Assembly: GCA_905221605.1 (NCBI GenBank)
Contig: CAJNDS010000402.1
Coordinates: 515,818-579,817 of the forward strand
Reading direction: 5' to 3'
DNA from: Symbiodinium natans
Taxonomy: Eukaryota > Sar > Dinophyceae > Suessiales > Symbiodiniaceae
DNA length: 64,000 nucleotides
In this document: one piece after another, positions 12,754-24,886 of the stretch
Numbering within the stretch: the first letter of the stretch is position 1
How the letters are laid out: the number at the start of each line of letters is the position of its first letter
Translations under genes and position numbers: made by a program
The notes under the pieces: generated by a model
Database searches by the model: none
The model's input: only the letters and a program-made list of their open reading frames with translations
What the model was told of the DNA's origin: nothing

Positions 12754-15074
12754 CCAGTGAGACTTCCCTCCTCCCAGTGATTCACAATGGTGCAGCTGGG
12801 ATCGACTTCCCTACTCAACTCTGACAGTTCTTGTAGATTCTATAGCTTAAGCGGCACGTGGTACTGCCCTCCCCTTACTCACCCACCCCATGAATACAGG
12901 TGCTTTGCTCGGCTAAATCAAGTCAAGTCTTTGGAAACCGCACTCGAGGCCAAGCTGCCCAGCTGGAGCTGGAAGAGACCGCCTGCCAGGTGCATGAGAG
13001 GACAATGGCTGGGAAGGAATGGGCCGACGGACTTGTCCCAAGCCCTCAGTTTTGAAGTGTGGAACATACTTTGTTCATCTCAGTACAGATCCATCACGGT
13101 CGTTGCCCTGAGCTGCTGCAAAAGGGCACACGGCGCTTTGAGAACAGGTTCTGCGTAAGTCGCCAAATTGCCAGCAGAGCGGCGAGGGGTTTTAAGGTAC
13201 AGGCCACGAGTCCATACGTCAGCGGAAGACCTGACTTGACAAAAAGGACCAACCAGTCCTGTGCTTCCCTCCCTGCCTGCTACAGTGCCAAGTGGACCAA
13301 CTATGCATCCTGGCCAGCACATTCAAGCTGTTTACTACAACTTTATCACTTTATAAGTTTAGGGTTCGTCTAATTTCATATTAAGGGAGCTAAAATCAGA
13401 TTTTTATTGGGCGGTTAAAGAGCAACCAAGCGTTTAGGGCATGCGAGGACGCAGTCCGACGGCCGAACGTTCCCGACTCCCTGTGAATAGCGCGAGCCAA
13501 ATCCGCCAAGGAGATGGAAGTGGCAGCCTCCAACAAGACTGTCCAGGCCCTCTCTGTTGGGCTTAGGCTTAATAGTGCTTGTTCCCCCCCCCCCCCCCCC
13601 CCCCCCCCCCTCCAGTTGTCACGAAAGCTCCCTGGAGCTGACGCGAGTTGGTGTTGGTCAGGAGGCTTAGGTCCGGGTCTGCATGTTGTCATGCATGAAT
13701 GTCCAGAAGTTAAGGCTTAAGGGCCCAGCTTCAGCATAGACGTGCGCTCAGCAATAAGGGTTCTTCCAAAACTGCACTTGTCGCATCTCCCACCTCCAGA
13801 GAATCTCCCTAAAGACGGGAGCAGAGAGTCTCCGAGTATCCCAAAAGAGCAGACACGGTTGGGGTTCGAAAAAATTGTCTTTATTACAGTAGCAATAGCT
13901 CTTGAGCACGGACACATCTTTCTTTGTAGTCCTATTTTTTTCTTAAAATCCCACGGGGTAGACACGAAGCTGAAGGGCCGACTCAGCAGTCCAAGCCCAG
14001 AGCGTTTGCTTCGAAGGTTTTTTTTGGGGTGTAGCTTGGGAGAGATTGCGAGAGCCAGGACCTGAAGTTTGAGTACAAGGCCATCCAGCGAATCATGTGC
14101 CTGTTGGACGCGGGGTTGCAAGGAGAGTCTGTTTGTGGCTTCCCTCCATTTCCCTCTCAACGACTTCCAGAGACCAAGGGAGTACGGAATCTCGAAAAGA
14201 CCCAAATTGAAATCTGGTCTCCGTCCTGAAATCTAAAAGGTTCTGAGCGCAAGGGTTGCCCAGATCAACCTCAGGATGCTTTCTCAGCGACGGACATGGA
14301 TGCAGCGATCGATGCCTGCATCGCGGCGAGGCCACCCGATACATGCAGACACGAGTCTGAGCTTCTTCATCTTCAATGCAGTGACTACAAGTGGGTTAGT
14401 ACTTCAAGAATTCAGGCAAGGGTTCTTGCCTACGTGTACAAGACGAAGGGCTTCCGTTAGCGCTCGCTACATCAGGCTCTAAGACCCCATCAAGCTGACC
14501 CTGAAATACCCTCTCCTCAGGCACTCAGCCGCGGCAGTCAGGACCAGCAAGGGTTGTCTAGATGAATTAGGGTCTTTGCATTTGTTTGCATGAGATTGAT
14601 GTCTGCACGAAGCCACGCATCTGCCTTGATGAGCCTGTGGGCCAAAAAGCCAGGCGGACAAGCACTGTCAATGTTCAGGAGCAGCTGCGTGGATAGCCAT
14701 GCAGGCATCGAGAAGCCAAGCTCCTGGGTCACAAGCAGCTTGCTAGGTCCGTGTATGTCTTTATGGAGACTTGCTTCTCAAGCCACAGCAGTTCGGCAAC
14801 CAGTGCTACCCTTTGCCAGATTACCAACCTTGACTTGGCCTTCTGGGAACCAAGGCTTCACCACGCCGGAGGTTTGCTCAGGATGCTGAGCCTGAAAATG
14901 CCTGAAAGTTTCCGAAATCTGAAAGCCCAGACATGGTTCTCAGCATAACTTAGAAGCTGAGTGCATGGTGACCAGGAGTGGATTTCGCACTCCCCGACAC
15001 CAGCACAAGAGTCCTGTAAGATTGCGCGGCATGTACAATGTGTGGACAATCCAGACAGCCACTGGTGAAAACCA
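12754..15074. other. No assignable gene
   Basis: Short open frames occur (for example 13059-13200 and 14590-14889, both +) but none shows conserved motifs or splice-compatible neighbours. The only clear structure is a C homopolymer near 13.6 kb. Confidence 0.4.
13584..13610. repeat. Poly-C tract, 27 bases
   Basis: Uninterrupted run of C. Tracts like this are prone to length error in assemblies, so its true length is uncertain. Confidence 0.95.
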
Positions 15075-18000
15075 GGAGTTCAGTCAATCCTCCATCCCTC
15101 GGACCCCAACTTCAACGAGACGGAGTACACTGCCAACGGCATTCAGGACAGGGTTTCGTGTTGGTTATGGTGAGTGCACGGGGGGTGTGCAAACACTGCG
15201 CAGCGAACCTTATGTCTACTATAAATGCCCAACCTCGCAGCTGCAGGCGAACAAGTGCCTGGCGTCCTGCTGCACGATTGACTGGTACAGCTGGAGCATC
15301 TACAACAACGCCTTCGTGAAACCTGACTTCAGTTTGGCGGGAGTGGCAATCGCAGTGCTAGGGTTGGGCATGCAGTCGAGGGCCCTGTGTTACGTCGTAC
15401 ATGATTCACGATGACGACGGCGATGGGCAGCGACGATGAGCTAGCGATGACGATGGCTATGACCGTGACGACAAAAAACACAATCATGACGATGATGATG
15501 ATGATGATGATGGTCTATAGGATCAGGAAGATGAGGAAGATACGGAGAGTGACGAGGAGGATGAGGCGGCGGATGAGGAGGATGACGGTGATGAGCTGAG
15601 CAGGAGGACTACGAGGAGGAAGAGGAGGAGGAGGAGGCCTATTCCGTTGGCGATGGTGGTGGCCAAGACAAGACTTCATGGCATTGGAATGACGATGCAC
15701 AAGTGATTGTTGTTGTTATTATTGTGGTGTTGTTGTCGTTCGGGTGTCCGTGTTGGTGGTGGTGCTCCTGATGACAAAGCTATGATCCCGGAAGCAGGCC
15801 ATTGATGGGGCAGTGCTGTCCCATCTGCACCGTTCGTGTATTCTCGGGGTGACCTAAGGACTCAAGAGCACTACATGATCGATGCTGACACAGGCACCCG
15901 GCAAGCACTGGGATGAACATGAGCCTCATTGGCCGATCTTTGGCAGTGAGCCTCCTTCGTGGAGTTTCAAACGCAGGGTCCGCAAGGCATCCAAAGCTTG
16001 ACCGATGGCGTCGAAGCATTGCGAGGGCTCGGACGAAGAAGTAGATCAACACCAATAAGCATGGAAAAGCGCCCCTCATGCTTAATGCCACAATCCATCT
16101 CCACCTCTGTTAACCCTTAAGTTAAAGATTGTGCCAGCAGACAGAGTTTATCGTTTCCTGAATGACTTCGAAGCTGTGCGGGGTGCAGTTGACACTGGCC
16201 ACGGATTGGACCTGAAAGCAGTCGCCCTGTGCCAGCACTGCCTCGCTTCTCGTGCCCTGTAGGCCACGTGGCAGCCTTCGGCACCATGGATGAGGCACCA
16301 AATGCACATTGGATACTCTTTGGGCCTCATTGGGGCTCGGGTGCTTAGGGTAGTTGGACAAATCGACTCGGCAAGCTTTCAGGTCCGATTCCGAAATTGG
16401 GAGATTGAAAGTCCAGGCTTTTTTCGACAGCAGTCTCCAAATTCCTTGCGTTGCCTGCTGAATCAGGCCAAAGCGGCTTGTGAGATGATGGGCTCGGTGC
16501 AGCTTGGAAAGCAGAGTTCTTGTGGTTGCCTGCTTTTGGCCCTATGGGTCCAGTAGTTGACGGATTAGTTGAACTTTCGCGGGCACGGAGAAGACACATG
16601 GAACGAAGGTTTCAAGGAGGCTTCCGCAGGTGTCAAAGCTGAACATCAAGTCCCGGAATGTTCCGAGAGGAGAGGTTTCTGAGGCTGTTACGAGAGGAGA
16701 GGTTACTGAGGCTGTGCTTTGGAATCTACGACACCAAATGCGACGGCGCGACCGAGGAGTCCCCAGTCAAGCTGATCAAGGCACTCGTGGAGGGGATTGT
16801 TATCGGTTCCGTGACAACAACGCATGCGGTACAAAGCCGGAACGCATGGGGTGTAGGACCACATGGGCCACATCATGGCAGGCATTGACTACAGGCATTC
16901 CCGAAACGTAAGCCGCCAGCCGATCTTTGTAGACTTGAGATGCACCCGAGAAGGCGTCTGCACCCAGAGGCTCAAAGACCCCCTGTTACCACTGTCCAAG
17001 CATAACCAAACGAACCAAGAGGCACCTGGCCTGGACCTGGAGTCCGTCAAGGCAGGGGCGCCTAAAAAGCGGGTTTGTAAGAGTTTGGGGGGGTTGGTTG
17101 GGTCACGCCGAGCATTCTTCTGCTGCGCCGGTCCGTAGGACCTGCGTGCATTTGCGTGCACTGTACTTCAGCGCCCAGATCGACCCGGATTCAACTTTTG
17201 TCATTTTGCAGAGTTTTGCTTGATCCAGGGCCGAAGTAAATCGCAGCAAGGAATCGAACATTGGCAGCTGCGTCCTTCGCATGAAGCTCGGCCTCTCGGA
17301 TCTGCATCTGCAGCCCGACCTTGTGACCTTGTGGGGTTCCTTTGGGCTCTCCTTTCTCCTCACTGGATGGGGGTTCTACATTCTCTACATGGGCTACGGC
17401 TTCAGCGTTCCTGGATCTCCCAAATCGCATTGATTGCGACTCCCTACCCAAACTGTTAGCGTCGGCCCCGTCGCCTCGTGGCAGGTTTCAAGGAGTCCAG
17501 CAGTTTCCAGAGTTTCGTGAGTGCAGCTGAGGCTCCGAAACGACTGTGACGACCACAATCGCCCAAATCTGCAGCTACGAGGTCAATGTCTCGCGCACTG
17601 ATGTGGACCGTGGTGGGTGCGTAGTGCATGTCCTTTCTTATGGGTCTTGCTGCTGTTGCACCATGAGCTGCCAAAAGAGGATCCCTCTGCCGTCTGGAAG
17701 ACCTATCACGTGGACAAGCAGGAGTACGGTGAGGTCCAGCGACGGATTTTGTTGTCTCCATGTCGTTTTTAAAGGCTGTCAAGTTTTTCATGCTCTCTGC
17801 GCTTTGAGCTACTGTGCGCGTCCCAGGTGTTCAGATTCAGTGGCTGTGCACCTTGTCTGCCTTGATTTGGAAGTTTCGGGCACTTGTACTCTCCCCTATT
17901 CGGGGGTGAGGAAGACACTCACTGACCCAGCGAAGCTGCTAGGCTATTAGCAGTTGTTCAGGGTTGTCGGCGGTATTGGTGCCTTGTCTTCCCTTTTCTA

Positions 18001-19449
18001 CAATCAAGGCCGATGCTGAGCTGGACGAGGCAGCTGAATGCGTCGCCTCCGGCGTAGCCAATGGCGTGCGGGTGCTGAAGAACAGGCGGGCTTGATGTTC
18101 CATGAACGTGACAAAAAGGGAGGCAGTGATGGACGAGACGCACGACAATGAACGGTATGCGAAAATTCGTAATTCCTGCGTCGGCGTAGTAGAAGCCAGC
18201 AGCAGCCGTAGCCGTGCCAGTACCAGGACCAGTATACTGGTACCAGGACCAGTACCAGGAAAAGTACTAGTGGCAGTAGCAGGAGCAGTAGCAGCAGCAG
18301 CAGCAGTAGCAGTAGAAGTAGGTCGTATTGGGGGTTTGTAGGTTGGGGACTTTGGGGTTACGGGCTTTGGGGTTGATAGGGGTTCCGGGTTTTAGGTTTC
18401 AGGGCTTTTTGTATTCATAGGGTTTTGGGCTTTGAGCTTTTCGGGTTCAGGGCTTTTGCGGTTTGTAGGTTTGGTCTCACTCCGCGTCGCCCATTCCCGG
18501 TCCCGCGTTTCTCGCCTTCACGCCTTCACGCCTCCGCGCGCGGCAAAGAAAGCACCTTTTCCCCCGGATTCAGGCAAGGCTGGAAGTAGGGCCCGCCCCC
18601 CCTCCCCCATATTCGACTTGAGCTCCTGGGAGTATCTGAGTTGACCTGTACAGTGCCCACCAACCGTTCATGGCACGCCCTTCCCAGAGGCATGGACAGG
18701 CAGTTGGAACCGGTGTTTGCTGCGCATCCGCCACCAACACCGTCACCTCGGCTGGAAGAGGGCCACTTCCATCTTGCGGTCTTCATGTTCTCATGTTTTG
18801 AGAAGTTATGAGAAGCGCTTTAGACCCGAAGAGCCCGAAGAGGATGCTGGGCTTCGGAGCCTCGTTTTCACATCGAGGGAGCGACTTGTTAGATGTTGGG
18901 ATCCTCCTGCAGCTTTCAGTGGCTTTGAGGTGCTCTCTACCAAGCCTACCCAATGTGATGGACGCTCGGCGGCACGGAAGTGCCTTATGATGTAAGTCTT
19001 CATTACAGGTTTGGGGGGTTTTTGAGGCGTTTTGAGGCTTGCTGATCAGCGTATGACCTTGGCCTGGCCAGCCTTTCGTGCCCTGTAGAGCTTTTCTTGT
19101 GGCGAGCTGGGACACAGGATATGCGGACAACTACACCAAGATCGAGAACAAATATCTCACTGCCGTTCGCCCGCAAGCCTTGTGGTTGTCCTGTAGGTGG
19201 CTGCACTTCTAAATCCTTTGTGCCAATGGAGCTTCTGCCGCATCCCAGTCGACGAAATTGATCCGCGGCACGACCTACAGCAACATGGCCTCTGCTCGGG
19301 ACTCTTGGATGCAGGCAGACGAACTCTAACTCAGCAGGATAAAGCCGTCAAGCCGAAGTCCGCAATGCGCCCAGGAAGCTTGCTTGCGCATGGGTCACAA
19401 GTGCTGGGGCATCTTCGACGACAAGTGCGACACAGTCAACCTGATGTTG
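15075..19449 (+). CDS. Unrecognised multi-exon gene, probable membrane protein
   Basis: I do not recognise the family. Protein-like + strand exons: ~15075-15152 (DPNFNETEYTANGIQD), 15204-15315 (YYKCPTSQLQANKCLASCC), 16711-16810 (CFGIYDTKCDGATEESPVK), ~17150-~17215 (LYFSAQIDPDSTFVILQ), 17251-~17407 (with the hydrophobic segment LWGSFGLSFLLTGWGFYILY), 17625-17728 (a Leu run, then SAVWKTYHVDKQEY), 19091-19184 (LVASWDTGYADNYTKIENKY), 19249-19314 (LIRGTTYSNMASARDSWMQ), 19375-19449 (ACLRMGHKCWGIFDDKCD). The joins 17728/19091 (phase 1) and 19314/19375 (phase 0) keep frame. A Cys-rich, Asn-containing N-terminal part followed by hydrophobic segments suggests an extracellular domain on a membrane protein. 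It may be two genes, because 15.3-16.7 kb is repeat-filled. The frame past 19449 stays open to about 19505, so the end is uncertain. Confidence 0.48.
15405..15665. repeat. Imperfect GAT/GAG/GAC trinucleotide-rich tract
   Basis: About 260 bp dominated by GATGAC, GATGAT and GAGGAG units, with a pure GATGAT core near 15490-15510. Read on +, it would encode acidic residues if translated, but the frame is repeatedly broken. It lies in a presumed intron. Confidence 0.85.
16662..16714. repeat. Tandem 25-bp duplication beside an exon start
   Basis: The unit CGAGAGGAGAGGTT[T/A]CTGAGGCTGT occurs twice in a row (the first copy begins CCGAGAGG). The second copy contains the CTGAG|GCTG acceptor used for the 16711 exon, so the first copy offers a duplicated potential acceptor 25 bp upstream. 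Confidence 0.75.
18187..18322. repeat. CAG/ACCAGT-type repeat tract
   Basis: Imperfect repeats of AGCAGCAGC and ACCAGGACCAGT that end in AGCAGCAGCAGCAGCAGTAGCAG. No supported exon overlaps it. Confidence 0.8.
18325..18480. repeat. Degenerate G/T-rich repeat (GGGTTT-like)
   Basis: Repeated GGGGTT, GGGTTT and GGGCTTT words without exact periodicity, similar to the telomere-like tract near 31.5 kb. It may be a decayed interstitial telomere repeat or simple low-complexity DNA. Confidence 0.6.
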
Positions 19450-19505
19450 GTGGATGGCTACCTCGATGATACTGAGAGCCCCGCGGCTTTGAGAGTGCCG
19501 AGTTG

Positions 19506-22445
19506 AGAGGCTTCGTGGATTGTTTCGGTTTCTTTTGGGCATCTGCTACAGGTGCAGGGCCGCAGGGTGTGACCTTGGCTTTATGGGGCTGGTGAAACTT
19601 CTGTATTGCATGCGTAGATGTGCCGAGCATGTCAAGGCCACTTCCGTGACTCTTCTCAGTCGTCCTGCATCTTCAAGAAGGAAGCAGCCTGAGTGACTGA
19701 GCGCATGTAGTTGCAGCGAAAAGCGCAGCTGTCTGATAGGTACCGAACAAGAACACCCACCGAAAGGAATGACTGCGGTATCTGGCACGTGCTAGCACGT
19801 GTCGAGTAGATCTGATGAAAGCTACGTGTTGGCGACTGGCCAAACACCTTGTTAGCCTTTTGCTCTGGTAGAGGAGAATGCCAGAGCCGTCGTTTGCAGC
19901 TGAACAAAACAGACCCGATGCCATGTTCCACAGGCTGAATGCAGAGTCAGCTTGGAGCAATGAGGCTTTTGCATGTCTGGCACAGGCTTGTCCAGCACTG
20001 TTCGGGACATTTGCTTGGGGCGGACCCCGGTGCCAACGCTGACGTCCTACGTCCTCCTTTTATTTGTTTAGCTGCCCCAAACAAGACCGCAATTCCTGGA
20101 ACCCTAAACGCCCCGGCACCTTTCTTGCTTGTCTTTGTGGGGCAGTTTTGGTTTGCAAGCTCTTGCCAGCCTTGCACACATAAATCGTTGACTGCCTGTG
20201 AACATTGGCGGCTGTCAATTCGGGTCCTCCTTGCAAGTTCTTCTCTATGAGATTAATTCAACAGAAGGACCCCCAATCAAAACACACTTTGGAATGGATT
20301 GGCCCCTTTCGCTGTAGCAGAAGATGGTGCCAAGGTTTCGAACGCCGGCACAGTGTCCGGGAGGATGGCCCGAGCCTGAGGCAGAACTATGCCGCGTTGG
20401 AAGCAGCAAAGTAGCTGCCGCAGTTGTGCAAGAAGGTCTCGTTTTTGACACGATTTTTGTTTTTGTTGCTGTTGGCTGTTCTTGCTCTTTTGCTTGGTTT
20501 GCGTTCTGCTTTTTACCTTTGCTTTCCGTTTTTGTGTGCTGCTTTTTGCTTTAATGTTTTGCTTCCGGCATGTGGCTTTCGAGTTGTAGCTAGCATTCTG
20601 ATCGACACCTTCTGATAGACACCCCCCCCCCCCCGGCCCCGTCCACCGCTCACCACCCCAAACACGGAAAGTAGCACACATTCGGAAACTGCACCTGAAA
20701 TCAATCCTGTGGAAGTTTTGGGGGCAAGTATCGCACAGCTCTCCCCCCCCCCACGGTTTCTTTCACAGCAATTTTTCGTTTTGTCTTCATATCATTTTAT
20801 CTTCATCAACGTTTTGCAATCTGGTGAACTGTAGCTGCATGTAGCAGGCTGACAGTAGGCCTCTTGGTTTCATGTGTCATGCACATCATTGATGTGCACC
20901 GCATGAGCTCCGGTGTCTTGTGCAGTGGATCTGTCCATGTGTGGTTGGTCTATAGAATATGGTGCAGTACTGAAGCTGGAATGATGCAACTTATGCAGAC
21001 TTGCAGGGGACTGGGCTGTTGCTGAGGCCCCGAGAGATGGGCTTTGAAAGGTTCTGACGCAACCGGTGCGCCTTTCGCCACCTCGCCTGGAACACGGCAT
21101 CAGACGGCATGAGGTGCTGCATCAGATGTGGTAGGGCCTGGTAGGATCAGCACACAGGCCTTTCGATGACATCTTCAGCAAATCAGGTCCAGCCCCACCT
21201 ACGACTCCACCCACGTGGCTCTAGCCGTCGGGGTGGCTTTGGTGGCACAGAGTGGAGCTCCTGATGCGCCAGAAGTGCAAGAAGAACCACTAGTTGCCAC
21301 CCCTAAGTTGAAGACATCGAATTCTGGCCACCCAAGCTAAGCAGGGCTACCGCGAGGAAGATGTACCAGACGGCCTTGTTTCGGGAACTGTCCGAAGGGA
21401 TGGATTGCGAAGGAGCTTCTGTTGTTTGGGCTTTTTAGGTTTCTGAGCATCACGAAACTGGCCATGCGAGTGCAGTCTGTGCTCAGAGATATTATTGGGC
21501 TCCAGGGTTACGAGTCTAGATATGATCTTCAGGACTTATTGACTGTTCCATTTGGGTCGTTCTTGTCGACTTTGGTGGTTCTAATGTGGTGGTAGGAGAC
21601 TCGTGAAAGGTGCTGCTTCCTCAGTAGCTCAACTTAATCAGCACAAAATGATCCTTCCATGGGCACTTTTCACATGAGGTGCATGCAAGGTCTTTTGTGA
21701 TGTGACAAGTGAAAGATAGTCGGGCTCGGATAGCTGCCGTGTTGCCAGCAAGAATAAGTTGCATCATGTTGAAGGGTAGACGGGCTCGGATACCCGCTGG
21801 GTTGCTAGCAAGAAGTCGCTGCAATAGCATTACTTGCTTAAGTTACGAAGTATGCCACTTGCGACAGAAGCATCATGAGCATCAGCCGCCTTTGGCCGGC
21901 CTCGCGAGCATCATGAGCATCATCGAGTTGTGAATACCTTGTTGCTGCAATCTGGACGAAGCACAACGAGTCATGAGGCGTGACATGCTGGCATGTGGCA
22001 AGTTCATGGAGCGGTTTGTGTCTTAGTGATGTTGCTGCAAGTGTGAATCAGCCAGCCACTTGATGATACGGCGTCATCATCCCGAATGATCGTCCGCATG
22101 CTAAAGAATAAAACGAGAGGTTGCCGGTCTGCTTCGCAAAGTTCTTATAGGCAGTGTAGCTGCATCAAGGCAAGCTCTTCCGTCTAGTTTTAGCAGAGGG
22201 TTCGTGGACGTCTCGCAGCGCGTGCCACATGTTTCCGATGCTTGAAGAGACACTGCCAGGACGACGTGGCCCTGGGTCCTGATAAATGTTCTCCGACAAA
22301 TAGTCAAGACATGCCATGCCCGATCATGCGCGCGCAGCTTGCTGTGCACAGCACATGAGCTTGTGTAGCAGCTTTGACGCGTGGGCACCCTCTGAAGTTT
22401 GCAGCCGTCTCCTAGGCCACGGCATGACATCTCCCCCGGGGTCAT
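19506..22445. other. Exon-poor region
   Basis: No supported gene. C-rich homopolymers occur at about 20623-20634 and 20743-20752. Most ORFs on either strand are under 100 codons and lack motifs. The minus ORF at 20277-20681 is Lys/Gln-rich because it lies over a T-rich tract. Confidence 0.5.
21715..21834. repeat. 60-bp tandem duplication, two diverged copies
   Basis: Copies at 21715-21774 and 21775-21834 share CGGGCTCGGATA, GTTGC[C/T]AGCAAGAA and flanking words at an exact 60-bp offset. The period is a multiple of three, so open frames run through both copies. Confidence 0.8.
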
Positions 22446-22473
22446 GGATTACGCAGAGGGAACCGCTAGGGAT

Positions 22474-22592
22474 CCATAGCGAACCATAGGGAACCATAGG
22501 GAACCACAGGGAACCATAGGGAACCATAGGGAACCGCAGGGAACCATAGGGAACCATAGGGAACCATAGGGAACCATAGGGAACCGTAGGGA
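22474..22592. repeat. 10-bp minisatellite (GAACCATAGG)n
   Basis: About twelve head-to-tail copies of GAACCATAGG, a few with CACAGG, CGCAGG or CGTAGG variants. Because 10 is not divisible by 3, any frame without a stop cycles through the same ten-residue peptide. This explains the long minus-strand ORFs reading YGSLWFPMVP over and over. Confidence 0.93.
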
Positions 22593-22965
22593 AAGCCCGG
22601 AAGCCTTGCAAGACTTGACACCTGCTCCGGGGAGATCCAAGGCGATGCGGAGCACAGAGGCACAGAAGGATCTGCCAAAGGGCGACATGTGAATTCTCGT
22701 TGAGGTTAGGAGATGTTGAGATGTGGCGGTGTACAGTTCTTGGACAATGAGAACCTGTGCGGCTTTGGGTCTTCTTCAGTGGTTGGCTCAATGTCTCAGG
22801 CACGGAAGAGGCAGAAGTGAAGTGCGGACGTAGTCTAGGAAGTGTGACAAAGCCATCTGAGGGTGTCCTAGTTGCTTGAAGGTTCGTTCAACTTAGCATA
22901 CCCCAACATACCGTACCATACCCCAAACATGTCTCAACAGAAGATGCAACTCTTTTCCTCCTCTG

Positions 22966-23202
22966 GTGGCATCTGCCGACGTACCAGCGGAAGACCCCTT
23001 CGATGTCAAGACAATTTGTGTTGGCTTTTTGACTCAAACGGCTGAACGGTTGTCAGGAAGTGAAGGCAAGGACCGACTTATTCGAAGGTGTTCTGTCGAG
23101 CCTTCGGTGGTTGAGGTGTTAACACATGCAGTTTCTAGACGGCATGCACGCAGGCAACCGCACACTCAGGCCATCGTGGCACGCTGCAGCAAGCAAGAGT
23201 AG
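22966..23202 (+). CDS. Weak ORF, hypothetical
   Basis: A 78-codon open frame whose first half (VPAEDPFDVKTICVGFLTQ, then ERLSGSEGKDRLIRR) looks protein-like and is followed by low-information sequence. No family recognised and no splice partner found. It may be an orphan exon. Confidence 0.22.
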   Translation: MASADVPAEDPFDVKTICVGFLTQTAERLSGSEGKDRLIRRCSVEPSVVEVLTHAVSRRHARRQPHTQAIVARCSKQE

Positions 23203-24694
23203 AAGAACCACAATGTCGACAGCAAGCGCGCCGATGTCCACCTTTGGCCACCGAGCCTGACGCCATCGTGCACCCGAACTTGTGGCTCTGATTCCTGGCA
23301 ACAATACCTTCACCTCGACTCCTTCGCATACGTTTCCATCTCCGATGCTGTCTTACTTGGCGCAGCCGCTCGCGATCTGCAGCTTCGGCGCAGATCTGAC
23401 TTGTGAGGGTGAGAAGACTACCGCGGATATTTTGCTGAGCTTTGTTGATTTGATTGGCCGTTGCCGGTCTGCTTTCTTGTGCTCTCTGGCTCCCAGGCCG
23501 TGGGACCCTGACTTTCTTGACCTTTCGATTCCCGGATCCTGGAATTCAGTCTAAGACTCTCTCGTTCCCCGAGCCGATCTGCGCCAGGACCAGCTCTTCC
23601 ACACGGAGAGGTCTGCAGGACTCTTCCAGGGAGTGGCGCTACCGAGGCTGTTGGCCACAGGGCGTCTAGAAGGTTGGGGTTACATGGTATGTACGCATGT
23701 GTGCGCTCTTCTCAGCATCTTGCAGGAATCTTACGAGAGCCTTTTGCGTGCGCACGCCAGGGGCTGGATCATGGTCCATACCGTGAAAATGGTCTTCCAG
23801 GGTTTCCATCTTTCGGACATTGGTGTGAACTCAACTTTCATGAATCCCGAAAGATGCATTTTGAATAGGACTTTGCATGTTTTGATCACACGAAACTATG
23901 GTTGTCGCGTACCTTGCCCTTTGCCTCGGCAGGGGTCCAGCGGGAGCTCGTCTGGAAGGCGGCTGCAGGTCGCATGAGAGTGGGGGAGGATGGGGGAGGA
24001 TGGGGGAGGTGTGCGTGATTGTCCGGGTGCCTAGAGTGCGAATGACAAAGCTGTGGCATCAGCTAGCGCATCGTAGTTCACATATCCTTAATTTCCGGAA
24101 TCCACTCCTGGCCACATCCTGAAGTGCCTCGGCCTGCAAACGGACTTTCCCTCCCTCTAGTCCTTTCAAGCCCCTGAGCAAATGAGAATCTACGCCAAGG
24201 GATCTAGATCACAAGCACTTCGTGGTTTGTACTCTTGAGCCATCCAAGCCTACATGTCAGCCTTGTGCAGCCATGCCATCTCCTGATAAGATGACGTGCC
24301 ATCCTTGCGCAGACTAGGACGTGCCGGTCTTCACTCTGTTACATTCTGTTACCATCACAACATGATACAGTCGGCACAATCTCAGAAATCCAGGGCTTGA
24401 GACGGTTTGTCGAGTCTCCGCAGCAGGAGCTGTCGCCACGGTAGTCTAAGAAGTACTTAAGAGGCAGGCTGATGCGGTGCTTGCAGTGCTTGGGTTCTGG
24501 CCCGTGGCAACCATCTTTCCAACCATCTCGCGACAGGGCATTTGCGGACCACGCCCGTTCTCCATGGGCTGAGTGCGGACCTCGTCACCTCGTCTTCGGT
24601 GAATCTCTGATGGCGTGCTTGCCTTCGCAAAAAGAAACTGAATCCTTCCAGCATAGGACTCTAAGACGTTCAATTCTGAGCCACAGATGCTTTC

Positions 24695-24886
24695 AGGTAC
24701 GAGACCGATGTTCGGCAGTACAAAGACACCGTCTACCAGCACAGATGCGTCTGCGCCTTTTGAGATGTGCCCAGGATGGAGTTCGTGCTAGCAGACATCT
24801 CGACATGTGCCGAAAGTCCAGAGGTTCAAGTGTTCGATTGGCCTTCCGCCAATCACCATGAATCCTGCAGCTCACTCAACGCAACT
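24695..24886 (+). CDS. Weak exon pair, hypothetical
   Basis: After an AG at 24696, a + frame reads YETDVRQYKDTVYQHRCVCAF and then a stop. A second + frame at about 24778-24886 reads DISTCAESPEVQVFDWPS. Both look protein-like by composition but have no motif, and I cannot prove they join. The region from 23.2 kb to 26.3 kb otherwise shows nothing assignable. Confidence 0.22.
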
